DNA of 64,000 nucleotides, from NCBI GenBank assembly GCA_028023455.1, contig JAQFVV010006475.1, positions 560,001 to 624,000 on the forward strand, in the 5' to 3' direction. Positions 26,079 to 38,119 of this stretch are shown here, one piece after another. Under the pieces are notes generated by a model that saw only the letters and a program-made list of their open reading frames with translations, did not search any database and had not been told where the DNA came from. Within the stretch, counting starts at the first letter, position 1. Each line of letters begins with the position of its first letter. The stretch comes from Epiperipatus broadwayi. Taxonomy: Eukaryota > Onychophora > Udeonychophora > Euonychophora > Peripatidae. Position numbers and translations under genes: made by a program.

Positions 26079-27295
26079 TGTAACAGTCCAGTCAGTCCCT
26101 CGATGTTCTGGCAAGTCGCGTCTCACTACTATCGGACTTTGGGTCTTCTGGTAGGATGCTGAAGATGATGCTATAAAGTACAGGACCTATAATTACACCC
26201 CTATCTCATACACCACCCCCCTACTTCTATCCCACACCCAGATGCAATTTGGGTCAGTTCACCTACATCTCGTCCCCATTTTGGATCCGTTATACCTTGG
26301 AGTCAAGCTCAGGAGAATTTGCTTTGACTCCATTAACAGGGACAGTACTCAGAGTTGCACTATGGTCAATTTTATTACATTATAGCTATTCAAAATTTTA
26401 TGAACTAATTATATATTACTGGTATGTATGTGTGCATATAGGTAGATATAAAGCTTAGACTTCATGTATGAATGCATAGATCTGATGAATAAACCCAAAA
26501 GAGTTTATTAACTTAACAGAACTTTGTAATATTTATTAAAAAAACTTATATATATAACCAAAAAAAATAATAATATTTGAATAAATCCAAAATGACAATA
26601 TTTATAAATGTAGGGTCAACTGGATATAAATATGTACAAGTGGTGTAAATGTCAAAGGTAAATATCTATCATGATTGCAACAATACTTTAAGATAACTTT
26701 TCCTTTTATCCCCAAGACAGAATTTGATGCAACATTTATATATACAAAGCAGTAGAATTATATATATAAAATTTTTAAATAAGAATATTTACATTTTAAT
26801 AACGCAATTCTAACTATCTACTATATAATGCTATTGTTGTAATTATTAATCCTATACATGGTTTGTAAAGTAAGGTAACTAAAAAAAAAAGAATCTTTCT
26901 CTGTTATCATGTCAAAAAAAACAAACAACAATTTTATAATCAAATAGTAAAAAAAAATCCACTCAAAAGGTTAATCATTCACATCAAAGAAATATTAGAT
27001 AGTATATGTTATTTAGACAAACAATGATTAAATAATTATGTCTGTGTACATAAAATTTGTTGTATGATAAATGAAGATCTTACCTCCAATTTTCAGTTTT
27101 TAAGATCAAGATTATGATGGAAGATTACTTGGAGATTTTCATCTAAATTTTATTTTTAAAATAATTAACTCAAATAAACCTCCCAACCTGCTCTTCTCAA
27201 GTTTTTCCCAAATGAACTATTCCAAAAATATTGACTAGAAACATTTATGTTTCTAAGGATAGAAATAAAATATTTTTTTTTATCACTATATACAT
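26079..27295 (-). mobile_element. E1 3' LTR, terminal piece
   Basis: The piece matches 42,386-43,520 almost throughout. Shared examples are CAGTCCAGT..TCCCTCGATG, TTCTGGTAGGATGCTGAA, GTATAGGTAGATATAAAGC, TCATGTATGAATGCATGGATC-like text and TCACTATNTACNTATAT. A ~60-bp block around 26,343-26,400 is missing from the other copy. The plus-strand junction is ATATAT|TGTAACAG; in element orientation the LTR ends CTGTTACA. The copy breaks off near 27,295 inside a TATA-rich stretch and resumes at 31,542. Confidence 0.75.
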
Positions 27296-30200
27296 ATTAT
27301 GACCTTCCAGATTGGCACCATGAAGCAATGTGGGAAGTTCACATTGTGCCAATAGTGATTAGGGGTACCTAATGGATGGAAAAAAATGAATTGTGACATA
27401 ACTTAGTATATAATGTGGTTGATAAGTTCTCAGGATGTTAGTTATGGTGTCCCGATTAGTAAAAAAATTTTATTTTATGTATATCTAATAGTGGAAAAGG
27501 AATATGGATGATATCAGGCATTGTTGGTATGAGAGCCAAGCCAGTGGGAATGAGTATTGTTTGTCTGTAAGGCCATAATGAGTGCTTATTCATTAATTTT
27601 CTATCCTATTGTTATTGCCATTCCAAAATTTACGTGTGGGTGTGTGTGTCCAGTCACATCATCTCACACTTCATTCATATTTTTAATTATCACTCAGGAT
27701 ATCCATCTTGCAATAACATTATTTATTTGCCATAGAAATTGCTAATATTTCAGTCATTAATAAACCTCTGGATCAATGGAAAGACAAACACACACACCAT
27801 TAGTTAATATGATTTTTTTTATTAATTATTTATTATATAAAAGGTTACATTTAAAAAAAAAATGGAAAAGTTATTTATTTTATTATTAATTAATATTTGT
27901 AACTTAATATTTTTTTTTTGTTTCAAAACTCTATTCCTAACAATTTTTTTTTTTTTACAAGCAATAAGTTCTTGCATATTGTTAGCCTCGTTATAACTAT
28001 AAAAAAAGAGGCGTGGCTAAGTAAACAGAAGACTTCAGAAAAGTTTTAGAGAAGGTGAAATATTTTCTAAAAAAAAAGAAATATAATAAAACAAGTGAAG
28101 TTAATATTTTCATTGGAATTCCCTACTCTGTCTTTTTAATAAGGAAACTTCTTTTATACTATTCAAGCATAAAGGCCCATGTGTAATTGTAAAGGACGCA
28201 GGATAATAATATTCAATATGGAAGGATAAACTTTTAGAGGTACACCAGTTTCTAACTTTTATCAGCTAACAATTTGAACTTATTTCATTCATAATGCATA
28301 GATATTATTTAGAAAAATTGCTAATACAATTTCACTAGAATTATGTAAAGTAATAATAATGATATTAATTGGAAAATATATGCTGAACTGTGTAATGGAA
28401 TATTTTATTGACTCTTATTTAATAAATTTTCTATTTATATTCTGTAAAATAAAGCTAAAAAAAAAGAAAGAAATTATTCATTCTAATATTTTACATTATT
28501 GGAATAACTTTGTGTACTAAACTATCTTACTATTCATACCCATAGGAGTGACAGAATGCGTGTTAATGATATTTAATAATCATTTATCAGAAATATGCAT
28601 AAACATGGATGACCAAATAACCTGATCTTGATCATTATGAAAATTTACTAAATGTTGGAAATTTTAAACCAAACAGAGTTTATGAAAAATAAATTGATTC
28701 AAATACATGCAAAAGTTGCTTATAAGGTCCATTAGAAAATCCTAAGAACATTGGAGGTTATTGCTGTCTTTGGCAAATTCATGTTTAACCTGCAGGAATA
28801 ATATTTGTATATTTTAGGGTTTGTCTATTCGTCTTATCATCGTGAACTACCGTGCGTTTCTCCTTTAAAGTTTCAAGTATGAACTAAAGAGAAAAAAATA
28901 TAAAAATAAAATAGAACTTTTATTTTAATGTCAGAAGGTTTGATATATGATAGATCTATAGATGTACTTATTTATTTTCTTTTACATTGGATTTGATATT
29001 AATTTGTTTATTATTATTATGTACTTATATGTCTATCTTCTCTAGAATATCTCGGAGATTTTGGTATAAGTTATACCAAATGGGTAATATTTTTCTTTTG
29101 TTGTATTATGTAAAATATTATATATTCCTGTGCTCATATTATTTGTGCAAATTGCATTCTTTATCATCATTCATTAGTTGGTAGTAGTAAATAGATACAT
29201 GAAAACATTTATGCCAGTATTGCTGAATGGTCAGATTTATTGGATAGTATTTACACTAATTTGAAATTCGATGTTAATAATTTTTCATAGATATTAGATT
29301 CATTTATAATTTAATTAACGCTAATATTGTCTGATGTGATTTCAAAAATATTTCATACATGATCATATATATTCGCATGTGTGTTTGCTATCAGAAGCTA
29401 TTGTATAAGAGTTAAATTCATGCTTATTTGTTTCTTATCGGTTGTGGCTAGTGCTATGCACTAAAGATTGTGAAAATTTAAGTTGTCTGTTATCGATTTG
29501 TCTTATATGAAGTGTGTTTGATGCCTTTTAAGTGGAGAGGTGATCGAGAGGATGATTCATGCTATTCAGATTGATTAACGCACATTTTATTTATTTATCT
29601 ATTGAGTCACAGGTAGTAGTATATTTCCTTATTTGATAGTATGCGATACGATAATTATATTTCTTAAAGGGAAGTGATAGATGCCCCATTTATTCAGGAT
29701 AAGTCGGCTGAGTTCCGCACCATTTGTGTTAGAAGAGTTGATAGTTCCTATGTTGAAGAATTAGGTTGATGTTTAGAGTTGTTGTTAACCCCCACATGCA
29801 CATATGTAAATATTTATTTGATATTATTTTGCTCTCTCCCTTCATTCCACATATTTATCGTCATGTACTATATGTTAGTTATTTCAGATAAATATTTTAG
29901 TGATTGATATTATTTTGCTTTCCCCCTTTCATTCCACATATTTATCGTCATGTAGTATATGTTAGTTATTTCAGATAAAATATTTTAGTGATTTCTGTAA
30001 TATACTTGAAGTTGGATTTATAATTTAGCGATAAGCTCATTGTACCATCTGTATTGTGAAGTTTATTCATTCTGCAAGTCAACCAATGGAAATATAATCA
30101 ATAAAATGTGTTGTGATTATGAATTTATAAATGCGCACACATTCAGAGATATGATAAAGGTAGAGATATAGAAGGAGACCATCACTGGAATTGTAAGTTT

Positions 30201-31541
30201 AAATAGCTTGTCAAATCATATCACCCACATTATCATTATTTCATTTATTATTATTACTGGCAATTCATCCTCCCGGTATGAATGTAATATTATATTACAA
30301 AATTTTACTTTATTTAAGGTTAGTTTTAATAAAATTATTATTTAATCTCATATAGTAAATATAGATTTGTAGGCATAGAAATAATTTAAATTACATTAAT
30401 TGATTATTCGATATCATTTTCTTAGTTCACTGAGACACAGAATGGGAATAGATGATATAAGCATTAGTATATGAACATAGAATTATTTTGTGTTGCTAAT
30501 AATTTAATAGGGTTATAAATATTATTGAAATATCAGATAAGAGGAAGAGCCTTCAAATATTAAGTATTATTTTATTTTATTTAAATGTTGAGTTTATAAT
30601 TAATGTGAAATTACTGTTAAATTATCATCGATGTGTTTGTAAAAGAATGTGTCTTGTAATAAATGTTTGTTGAAGTAAGATTCCCTCTGAATTATTTTAT
30701 CATGTACATTCGATTAACTATTTCCACACACACACACATCTTCAACATAATATAATTATAATATTTATCAGTTTAATACTTCATGCAATCTATCTCGATA
30801 ACACTGAATTAATTGATCTAAACATTGTAAAATGCCAAGAATAGATTATACCTTATTCAAAACTGTATTACCTATCAGTTTAATAGTATATGTCATTTAT
30901 TTAAATAATACTGAATTAATTGATCCAAAACAAAAATAGATGTTGATGTGAGATAAAAATGCACCCAATCTTTATCATTGCTTATCCTTTATTTTATTAT
31001 AATAATTGTCAGTTTCACCATAGTCCTCATTATTTAATAGTCATATTATATTAGGATTGACTTATTATTCATATAACAGTGCCCTGAGATTATTTCATCA
31101 TTTAAATAAACATTGATATAGCTGTGCAATCTAAATTAAATGTCAGTAGATTGATTATTGTTACAGTGATCTCCAAATATATTAGATGAGTGTCATGATT
31201 GCTCTAGCATGTACTTGAATGGTGAGAGAATTGAACATATCATGATTTTTGATTTAACCCACAAATTGCTTTCTGTGGATAACTTAAATAAGTGCTCATA
31301 ATATAACTGAATAAACATTATAATTATTGTTTATAAATGCTTCTCTCATCCACATTTGCATTCTAGATGACCATGATACCCTATAACCCCCAACTGACCT
31401 AAGCTGTAGATTAATAGTATAATAATCTTATCCATAAGTAGAGATGCAACATAAAATACAAATTTATTCTATCTTGTATAGAATTGGCGCCTGGGCATTT
31501 ATTTGTGCATGAAGTGATGTAGGTGAGGATTGTAGAGATTA
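27296..31541. mobile_element. ~4.25-kb insertion of unknown type inside the E1 3' LTR
   Basis: The LTR sequence is continuous across 43,510-43,560 in the other copy but split here. The left side stops at ...TCACTATATACATAT and the right side resumes at ATATATTTAGCAAAAAAAAA, with a TATATA overlap as a possible target duplication. The inserted DNA starts near TATGACCTTCCAG and ends GAGATTACA. It carries a nested hairpin at 27,311-27,353 (ATTGGCAC/GTGCCAAT with inner CAATGTG/CACATTG), a TATA-like ACTATAAAAAAAG next to GAGGCGTGGCTAAG (about 27,998-28,020), and an 87-bp tandem duplication. I see no transposase, RT or other coding region. It could be a non-autonomous element or another solo LTR. 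Confidence 0.55.
29820..29993. repeat. Tandem duplication, ~87 bp x2
   Basis: Unit one at 29,820-29,905 and unit two at 29,906-29,993 are nearly identical. Both contain GATATTATTTTGCT, TTCATTCCACATATTTATCG and ATATGTTAGTTATTTCAGAT. They differ by a few bases (TCTCTCCC versus TTCCCCCTT; ACTATA versus AGTATA), indicating a fairly recent local duplication. Confidence 0.85.
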
Positions 31542-32545
31542 CAATATATATTTAGCAAAAAAAAATGTATAGCTACATATATTTCTTGAATCGAAGATTA
31601 AATTTTAATAGATGAGAGAGTCTTTATAAAATTAGAGTCCATGTATTTCAAATAATCCCTTCGCGAATCTAGATTGATTATGGCCACTTCTGATTCGTGT
31701 TCTCCAAATGATCCAGTGTTGGTAGTCTGTCATCATCTTACATTCCTCATGCAGACATTCCATATTGAGCAAAATTCCTTCTTTGCAAATCTAGATTGAT
31801 TATGGCCGCTTCTGATTTGTGTTTTCCAAACGATCCAGTGTTGGTAGTCTGTTATCATCTTCCATTCCTCATGGTTAGTTATTAGGTGATTCCACCCACA
31901 GCACCAATTCTTTCACCCCAATCTCATCATTTGGTTCAACATGTGAAAATGACATAATTACTGACAGTTTTTGGTACAGAGTATTTAGCAAAATATTTCC
32001 CACATAATGAATTGCGAGTTTCAGTTATCTAGCTTAAGAGTAATAAATAAACATTTATTTTCCAGATATATACTTCCTCACGTTTCGTTCCAATTTTATC
32101 AGTCAGTAAACTTTACAATACTTTTTAAAATTTAATTCAACAGTCTGCATTAATAGTTTTCTATGCTTGTTAACCAAGATAAATTATCCAACTTCTTAAT
32201 TATTTTTACCAGAGTTTTATTTTATGTAAACACTGTACATATTCGAATGAAAGCATCCATTTTGCATGGTATTCAAATTCTTGTTGACATAGAATGGGCT
32301 TTCTCTGGTGAGCGTAAGCTGAAGATGCAGGTGTTAACTTTATGTAACTGGATGTATATATCATTGCATTTCCTTTTCATTCATGTGCTTATTGTTGGAG
32401 CCTATTTCTATATTGTGGTAATTGATTCAAGAAATATTATGGTAGAATATTTGACCTTTGGTCTACCATTTGTATCATTGTTGTTTTGATTAATGATATG
32501 TAAAAGTATGTATCATAAGACAGGTATTGTTATATACATATATAT
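31542..32545 (-). mobile_element. E1 3' LTR, middle piece with internal 122-bp tandem duplication
   Basis: 31,542-31,975 resumes the LTR homology to 43,520-43,890: GTAGCTACATATATTTNTTGA, ATGAGTCTTTATAAAATTAG-like text, and CATTTGGTTCAACATGTG. Within it a block is duplicated, with GAATCTAGATTGATTATGGC starting near 31,664 and again near 31,786 (about 122-bp period). The other LTR has it once. From 31,976 to 32,545 there is no second copy in the window; I assign it to the LTR by continuity. An open frame at 32,163-32,489 on the plus strand shows no recognisable domain and is probably chance. Confidence 0.65.
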
Positions 32546-33854
32546 TGTAACCATATATTTTAGTATAAAATATATTAATTGATGTAACTAGTATAAAAAT
32601 TTCTCTTCTTTTGGTGATTTGATTGGCTTGATTTGCACTTTGAACAGATTACTCTCTTATATTATTTTAATAAATTTAAGTTTGCTTCTTCCCATATACT
32701 AACTCATATCAAAACGTTTAACTTTTTAAAAATTTGACAACACATAAAAAATTTGGTAAAATATTATTGAAAATAATATTTTATTTTTATTTGTTTAAAA
32801 TGATCTTAAATTATTATTTCCATTGAATTAAAAAACCATTTGTTCAATTAAAATTAATTATTAAAAATAAATACAGAATTACGTATGCGTCTCAATGTAA
32901 TAAAAGAAAAGAGCGCGAATTTAGGAGAAGATTGTCTGATAGTTTGCTTTTGGAGGGAGAAAGAAAAGAAAATGGTAAAGGCAAATGGTGTAAATTTGAT
33001 AAGCTTATTTTAAAATAGTTAACAAGTAAACTGATTACCACAAAATTTGCTATAAGCGTAAAAAAATAACATAGTGGTATTTAACTATAAGATGAATTGC
33101 TAAATTTAAAAGTCTGTTCAAGTCGGCTGGCCAAGTGGATCGAATCACCGGTAAAAATTTTCCAATATTACATTTTTGGAATGTCGGAGCTTCCCAGTTT
33201 AAAAGAATTAACTGCAAGAGTTTGGTATGTTTTGAAATGTTTATTATTCTACAATTTGGAAAAATTAAATAAGTATTTTAATTACAGAAGTTTTATGAAT
33301 ATGAAAATTTGTTTTTTAAAAAAGAAGTTTAAGTTAAAGTAAAATGTTAAAGTTATCAACATAGTTTAATATTTCCGTTTCTAATTCTAATAAAAATATA
33401 GTATTGATTGATATTTAACTTTACAATGCCAATAATATTTGCTAGTTAATTTGTTTAACATTTGGATAATAAATAGTCTTCAAATAGTTAATCAAAGCTA
33501 TTTTCTAATTTATCGTCGGTTTGGAATGATTGAATTAATTGCTATAATTAGTATTTCTAGATTTAAGTGTGGATGGATAAATATTAGCATGGATGTGATA
33601 AACTTGGAACATTTTAATAGAGAAATGTAGAGATTAATAACTTTTGAAAAACATTTTCATTTAAATTCTGCGTGTCATGTTTTTTGAAATTGTTTCATGT
33701 TTATGTAGCCACGTAAAATCGTTAATCTAATAGTGATTATAATAACTAATACAAATGGATAAAATTGCATGTATGGAATTCAACTATAATTATAGCTATT
33801 GCTTCGTATATTTATTGTTCGACACATTGTACATGGATTCCATGGATCATATTT

Positions 33855-33979
33855 GGAATTATAAAATGCTATACAACCCAATTTGTGATACACACACCTG
33901 CTATAATTTATGTATTGAACTATAAAATGCTATACATTTAATTTATATCACACACACACCTGTTAAATTTTATGTATTT
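33855..33979. repeat. Tandem duplication, ~62 bp x2
   Basis: Unit one (33,855-33,916) and unit two (33,917-33,979) share TATAAAATGCTATACA, a CACACACACCTG tract and AATTTTATGTATT with moderate divergence. It lies inside the 3.5-kb TIR element. Confidence 0.75.
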
Positions 33980-34400
33980 GATGAATAATGTATTATTTTA
34001 TTTTATCGTTATATGAACTTGCATGTGAAGTTCATGAGTTATATTTATTAAGTTTAAATTAATAGGGGTTGAATAAAAAAATATTTATTCAAGAGAATAG
34101 CGCTTACGAAAAAGCTTGAAAAGTACTAAATGAATTCATGAGATATATCAATCTTTATGGGGTATTTTGTGAGTCTTTCCAGATTTATATTCCTATACTA
34201 ATATTACTTATACTATATTACATATTTTATTTTAAGCAATATAAGTTAGTACATTAGTTGTCCTGATAGTGTAACATTTTATTATGCAAGAACCCACATT
34301 TGCTAAAGTGTTGGTGTATTCTGAATGGTCAGAATAACTGAGGGGGATGATTTTGCACTTTAATGTGAAGTAAATAGTAATGTTGTTTTAGAATGTTAAA

Positions 34401-34502
34401 AGGCATTAATCTGTGCTGGTGGTTAATCCGCAGATTACTTAATTGCCATTTTTGTATTTTACACACATTCCTGCGCTGGTGGTTAATCCGCGGAATTGTG
34501 TG
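34401..34502. repeat. Two tandem hairpins sharing a CTGGTGGTTAATCCG loop
   Basis: The 18-base phrase GCTGGTGGTTAATCCGC (G or A next) occurs at about 34,414-34,431 and 34,474-34,491, 60 bp apart. In the first copy it is enclosed by TAATCTG (34,407-34,413) and CAGATTA (34,431-34,437). In the second it is enclosed by ATTCC-T-GCG and CGC-GGAAT, with the stem extending into CACACA/TGTGTG. The stems differ in sequence yet stay complementary. No coding frame covers them. Confidence 0.75.
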
Positions 34503-36034
34503 ATTATACGTATTACTTTATGATGGTGTATGAATACACAAAACGTTTAGTGTTATTTAATTCCTACGTGTAGATGAATGCATCCACAGGAATATGTTTT
34601 ACTTCATAGATATAAGTTGGGCAAAGTATTCTAGTTAATCTGCTAAATCATCTTCTTTCATTTGTAAGCATAATTTATAAGTTAGATCATCAAATTGTAG
34701 CAGGACATTCTATTCAAGTTACTTCATAATAATTAACTGTTGGTTGATTATTATTTACCGGGATGTAAGTTTAAATTTTCACTTTATTTCATGATTACAT
34801 TATAGCTAAATCCTACAGATATAATATTATTTATTATATTATTATAAGTTTACGGTAGGGATCGATTGAATCTGGAAATGACGTTAAATATTTCATGAGT
34901 TGATGCCGAATTTAGTATAATTTTCTCAATACATTCATTACATCAAATTGAAATATAAGGTATGATTAGGTTTTTAAAAACTGTACCTATGATATGTTAT
35001 TTAAGAAAGTCGATGGAATTATAATTTATTTATTTTATTTGTTTATTTATGTCTTTAATTTTGATATTGGAATTAATTACTTATTATTCATAAATTTGTA
35101 AATAAAAGTTGATTTATAATTAAACTTACTGTGCCGTTGCTATGTGTTATTCTTAAAATCAGAAATCATAAACCTTGGATAGAGCATACATTGAAGTACA
35201 TACTATCGTCAACATGATATAAGAGTTTATTGATATTTTGAGAAAACATTTGGATGCTTCTCGTCTTTGGTAGTTTATGATGTGTAGGGTACAATAAAAT
35301 CCCATTTACCTTTTCCATCATTTTGGCTTTGCGTAGTTGATTCTAGTATACAATATAAATTAATTATTAAACTTGTAAACAGATTTATCAAATAATGACA
35401 TGATTGAATATATTTACTTAACGTTTTTAAATTGTCATTTGTCAATATAATAAGAGTCTCAGTGATATAGTAAACTATAATAAAAAGAACCCAAGTATTT
35501 ATGTTTATTTATTGCAAAGCTCTACCTGGACTAGCATTTGTATTAAAAATCATATAGATGGTTTAAAATTTCATAATCTTATGTAATTCCACAAATTATG
35601 CCATCTTGTACCTGGTCGGCCATCGGGTCTCATACAATAAAAATCGCAAATTAAGGCATGAAAAATAATAACATTACACTTATAATTTGTTTAATGTATT
35701 TTATCATTCTACTATGATAGTTCTTCGCGGTACACCCTGGCTGCGATCACATTAAATCATAAAAAGTTTATGATAGATCATCAGTTTGGTCTGTGGTAGG
35801 TTGCTCCAGATGTTGATTGTGGTCTTTGGGTGCATGAAATAGATAGCATGATATGCTTTTGGTTACAGCTCTTAATAGCTGACAATGTGCATCGGGAATT
35901 GATCAGTGATAGAAGTTAAGATTCTTAGCGCACTTACGTTATGTAATTGGGACCACACAAATTTACGGTTACAATTTATAGTGCCGCAGCGAGTTCGGCA
36001 TGATAGGTAGTTGAGGGGCAAGCGGATGGTTACA

Positions 36035-36350
36035 ATATATATGTATAATTTTCTTTCTGTTTACCTTTCAATTGCTTTAACAATTTAGCTTTGCCCTAGC
36101 ATGTCTATGAGATAATGTAATATCTGATGTTGTAATTAGTCATTTGTTGTTATATATCCTCTTGACACTTTGTGCCTATATATATACTTGTGTGTTTCTA
36201 TTAAATACACTTCAAACACTCCAATATTACATCTAATATGCTATCACAAATTTTTATAACTTTATCAAGGATAAACCTTAACTAAGTCTTTCTTTCTTCG
36301 TGTAGTGGGTGGACAAAGGTTGGTGTGGAACAAGTTTCCATACCATCACA
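36035..36350 (-). mobile_element. E1 3' LTR, start piece
   Basis: On the minus strand this piece begins TGTGATGG at 36,350, directly after a polypurine tract, as a 3' LTR should. It contains a TATA-like TATATATAGG (about 36,175-36,185) before the sequence reaches the inserted element at 36,034. Its counterpart in the 5' LTR is missing because that copy is truncated at 43,890. The alternative that this is a complete short LTR (~310 bp) cannot be excluded from this side alone. Confidence 0.6.
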
Positions 36351-36365
36351 ATTCCCCTCTCCTAC
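36351..36365 (-). promoter_or_regulatory. Polypurine tract of E1
   Basis: Minus strand GTAGGAGAGGGGAAT directly precedes TGTGATGG. A purine run ending at an LTR that starts TG is the plus-strand priming site of LTR retroelements. Its position just downstream of the integrase C-terminus fits. Confidence 0.8.
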
Positions 36366-36920
36366 AAGATTAAAATTTTATTTGTTGTTAAAATTTTATT
36401 TTCAGTAGGCACATGAAAGTTTATATTCAGCACATCATTTACCTATTCACTTGGTTTCAGAACAATTGTATCTTCCTATTTCTCTTTAATCTTTCTGCTT
36501 TGACTATCTCCTACTTCCTTTCTGTCATGGATTAGTATCCTCTCAGATGATAGTTTCTCATAGTTTTTCACATACCCCTTTTTTCTTTTATGGCTTAGGC
36601 TGTACCAGTAATGTGTATCTATACTAGATGACATAAATTTTGTTTAGTGATCTCTCCTGCCCTCTTTAAGGCTTATTGAATTTTGAATCATTTAAACTTT
36701 GAATGTCCATCATCATGTGTGAATTGACTCTTAAAAAAACAATCTTGGTATGTCTGAAGATATATTAGCATAGCATAGCATCTTTAACTGTTTGCTGAAT
36801 CATACAATAATTACTATTTTTACCCTAATTATATGTGTTACTGTTGCCTCTCTCCTCTTTGATGCTATCTCACATCTCATTTCTCTATTATCATATTCCC
36901 CTCTAATTTCTACAGCTACT

Positions 36921-38060
36921 CTAGGGTGGAGGCAGTAAGATCACACATATTGATTGACCAATATATGGTTTCAATATTCTTGCATTATACGTGCCCTTTA
37001 TTTCCCCTCCCATGTTTACCCCAAAGGCATTAAGACCTGTTTGCTTTATTATTGTATAGGATCTTTTGTATTGTAGATAGAATTTCTGATATTTTCCCTT
37101 ATGCGGTTTACTTATGTGTGGGGTTTTTATCAGGACCTTATCCCCTACTTTAAAATTCTGGGTTGTCTTTCCTTTTCTCTTATTCCTTTGTTTAGCCTTA
37201 CTCAGCATCCATTTATGGATGTGTTATCTTATTATTTCTAGGCTTATATCAAGGTGTATAGTTATTGGTGCATATTTTTCAAATAGTATTGGTGTGGATT
37301 TACGATTATGTAATTTAATGGGTGTAAACCCACTTGATTTGTTCATGCTCCAATTAATAAAGTTTACCACACACCCCATCTGCTTTACTTAGCCTTTATG
37401 CTCATCCTCTAGGTATGTCCTGATCAACCATCCTAACTCCTGTATTATGCATTTTTGACCTTGGACTTTTCCATCCATTTATTCCATTCTCTAGATAGGA
37501 AAGTAGTACCATGATCTGTTAGTAAGTTTCTTGGCTTCCCTATCATTATGAATTGGAGGATTAATACTCTGTTGTTATGTTTAGTATTAGCTTGGAGTGT
37601 AGGGTTAGCTGCGATGTATTTGGAAAAGAGATCATACATTACCTATAGATATTTATTTTTGTTGAATGAGGGCAGAGGCCCATAGTAATCTGTGGCTGAA
37701 ATTTCATTAGGTCTTTCTGGTATCAGTGATTTGGTGGGAGTGGCATAGTTTTGGTTTACCAGATTGGCACACAAACACACTAGACAATCTTGGAGTGTTT
37801 TCAAAATGCCTTTATACATTCTCAGTCAGTAAAATCAATGCTTAAGAGTGCATTTTGTCTTGTGGGCGCTGTAGTGATCATATTGACAGTGGACATACAT
37901 TGTGAGTGGGGCCATTAACAATTTAGGTATTACTACCCTCCACTCTTTAGTGTAAGTTTAATTTATGAAGTAAGATCTTTAGGCTCATGCAAAAAGCTCA
38001 TGCAAAACTTTCTTTTCTTTTAACATCTCATGTTTAAATTTGTATCTTTAAACTGAAATT
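36921..38060 (-). pseudogene. E1 integrase
   Basis: Read on the minus strand from about 38,060. The HHCC zinc-binding region appears as VHCQYDHYSAHKTKCTLKH ... LKTLQDCLVCLCANL. The catalytic core follows with ATDYYGPLPSF (first Asp) and VMYDLFSKYIAANP. Then GKPRNLLTDHGTTFLS (37,445-37,639) holds the second Asp. The final open stretch 36,921-37,208 holds FKVGDKVLIKTPHISKPHKG and ARILKPYIG, the GPY/F-like C-terminal part of Gypsy integrases. Several stops and frameshifts separate these blocks, so the enzyme is dead. Integrase would insert the cDNA; its position after RNase H gives the Ty3/Gypsy gene order (PR-RT-RH-IN). Confidence 0.8.
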
Positions 38061-38119
38061 TCTGACAACTTTACTAAATTATTTTCTACATTACTGTCAT
38101 ATGTCAGATCAATGTTAGC

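Larger units (their letters stand above)
32546..36034. mobile_element. ~3.5-kb element with terminal inverted repeats TGTAACCAT/ATGGTTACA
   Basis: The left terminus TGTAACCAT (32,546-32,554) is the exact reverse complement of the right terminus ATGGTTACA (36,026-36,034). Both are flanked by ATATATAT, a possible 8-bp duplication within a palindromic TATAC(AT)4GTATA target. The element separates two parts of the E1 3' LTR. No transposase motif is recognisable. Exon-like fragments exist (a 63-codon open frame at 32,827-33,018 rich in Lys/Arg/Glu; the frame from 33,097), but I cannot assign them. The first three terminal bases and the GTTACA end also resemble the LTR ends of the Gypsy family here, so a diverged solo LTR of about 3.5 kb is the main alternative. 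Confidence 0.5.

Noticed and set aside
31483-31500. TGGCGCCTGGGC resembling a retroviral tRNA-Lys primer binding site
   Set aside because: The match stops after seven bases and no LTR end precedes it.
32163-32489. 108-codon open frame, one of the longer ones outside recognised elements
   Set aside because: It lies in a part assigned to the E1 LTR, has no recognisable domain, and is rich in Phe, Ile and Leu as expected for chance frames in AT-rich DNA.
33120-33155. tRNA-like GGCCAAGTGGATCGAATCACC
   Set aside because: No cloverleaf can be drawn; the spacing of A and B box-like bases is too short.
37114-37392. Plus-strand frames over 36.9-49.6 kb
   Set aside because: They are shadows of the minus-strand Gag and Pol sequences, which carry the recognisable motifs.
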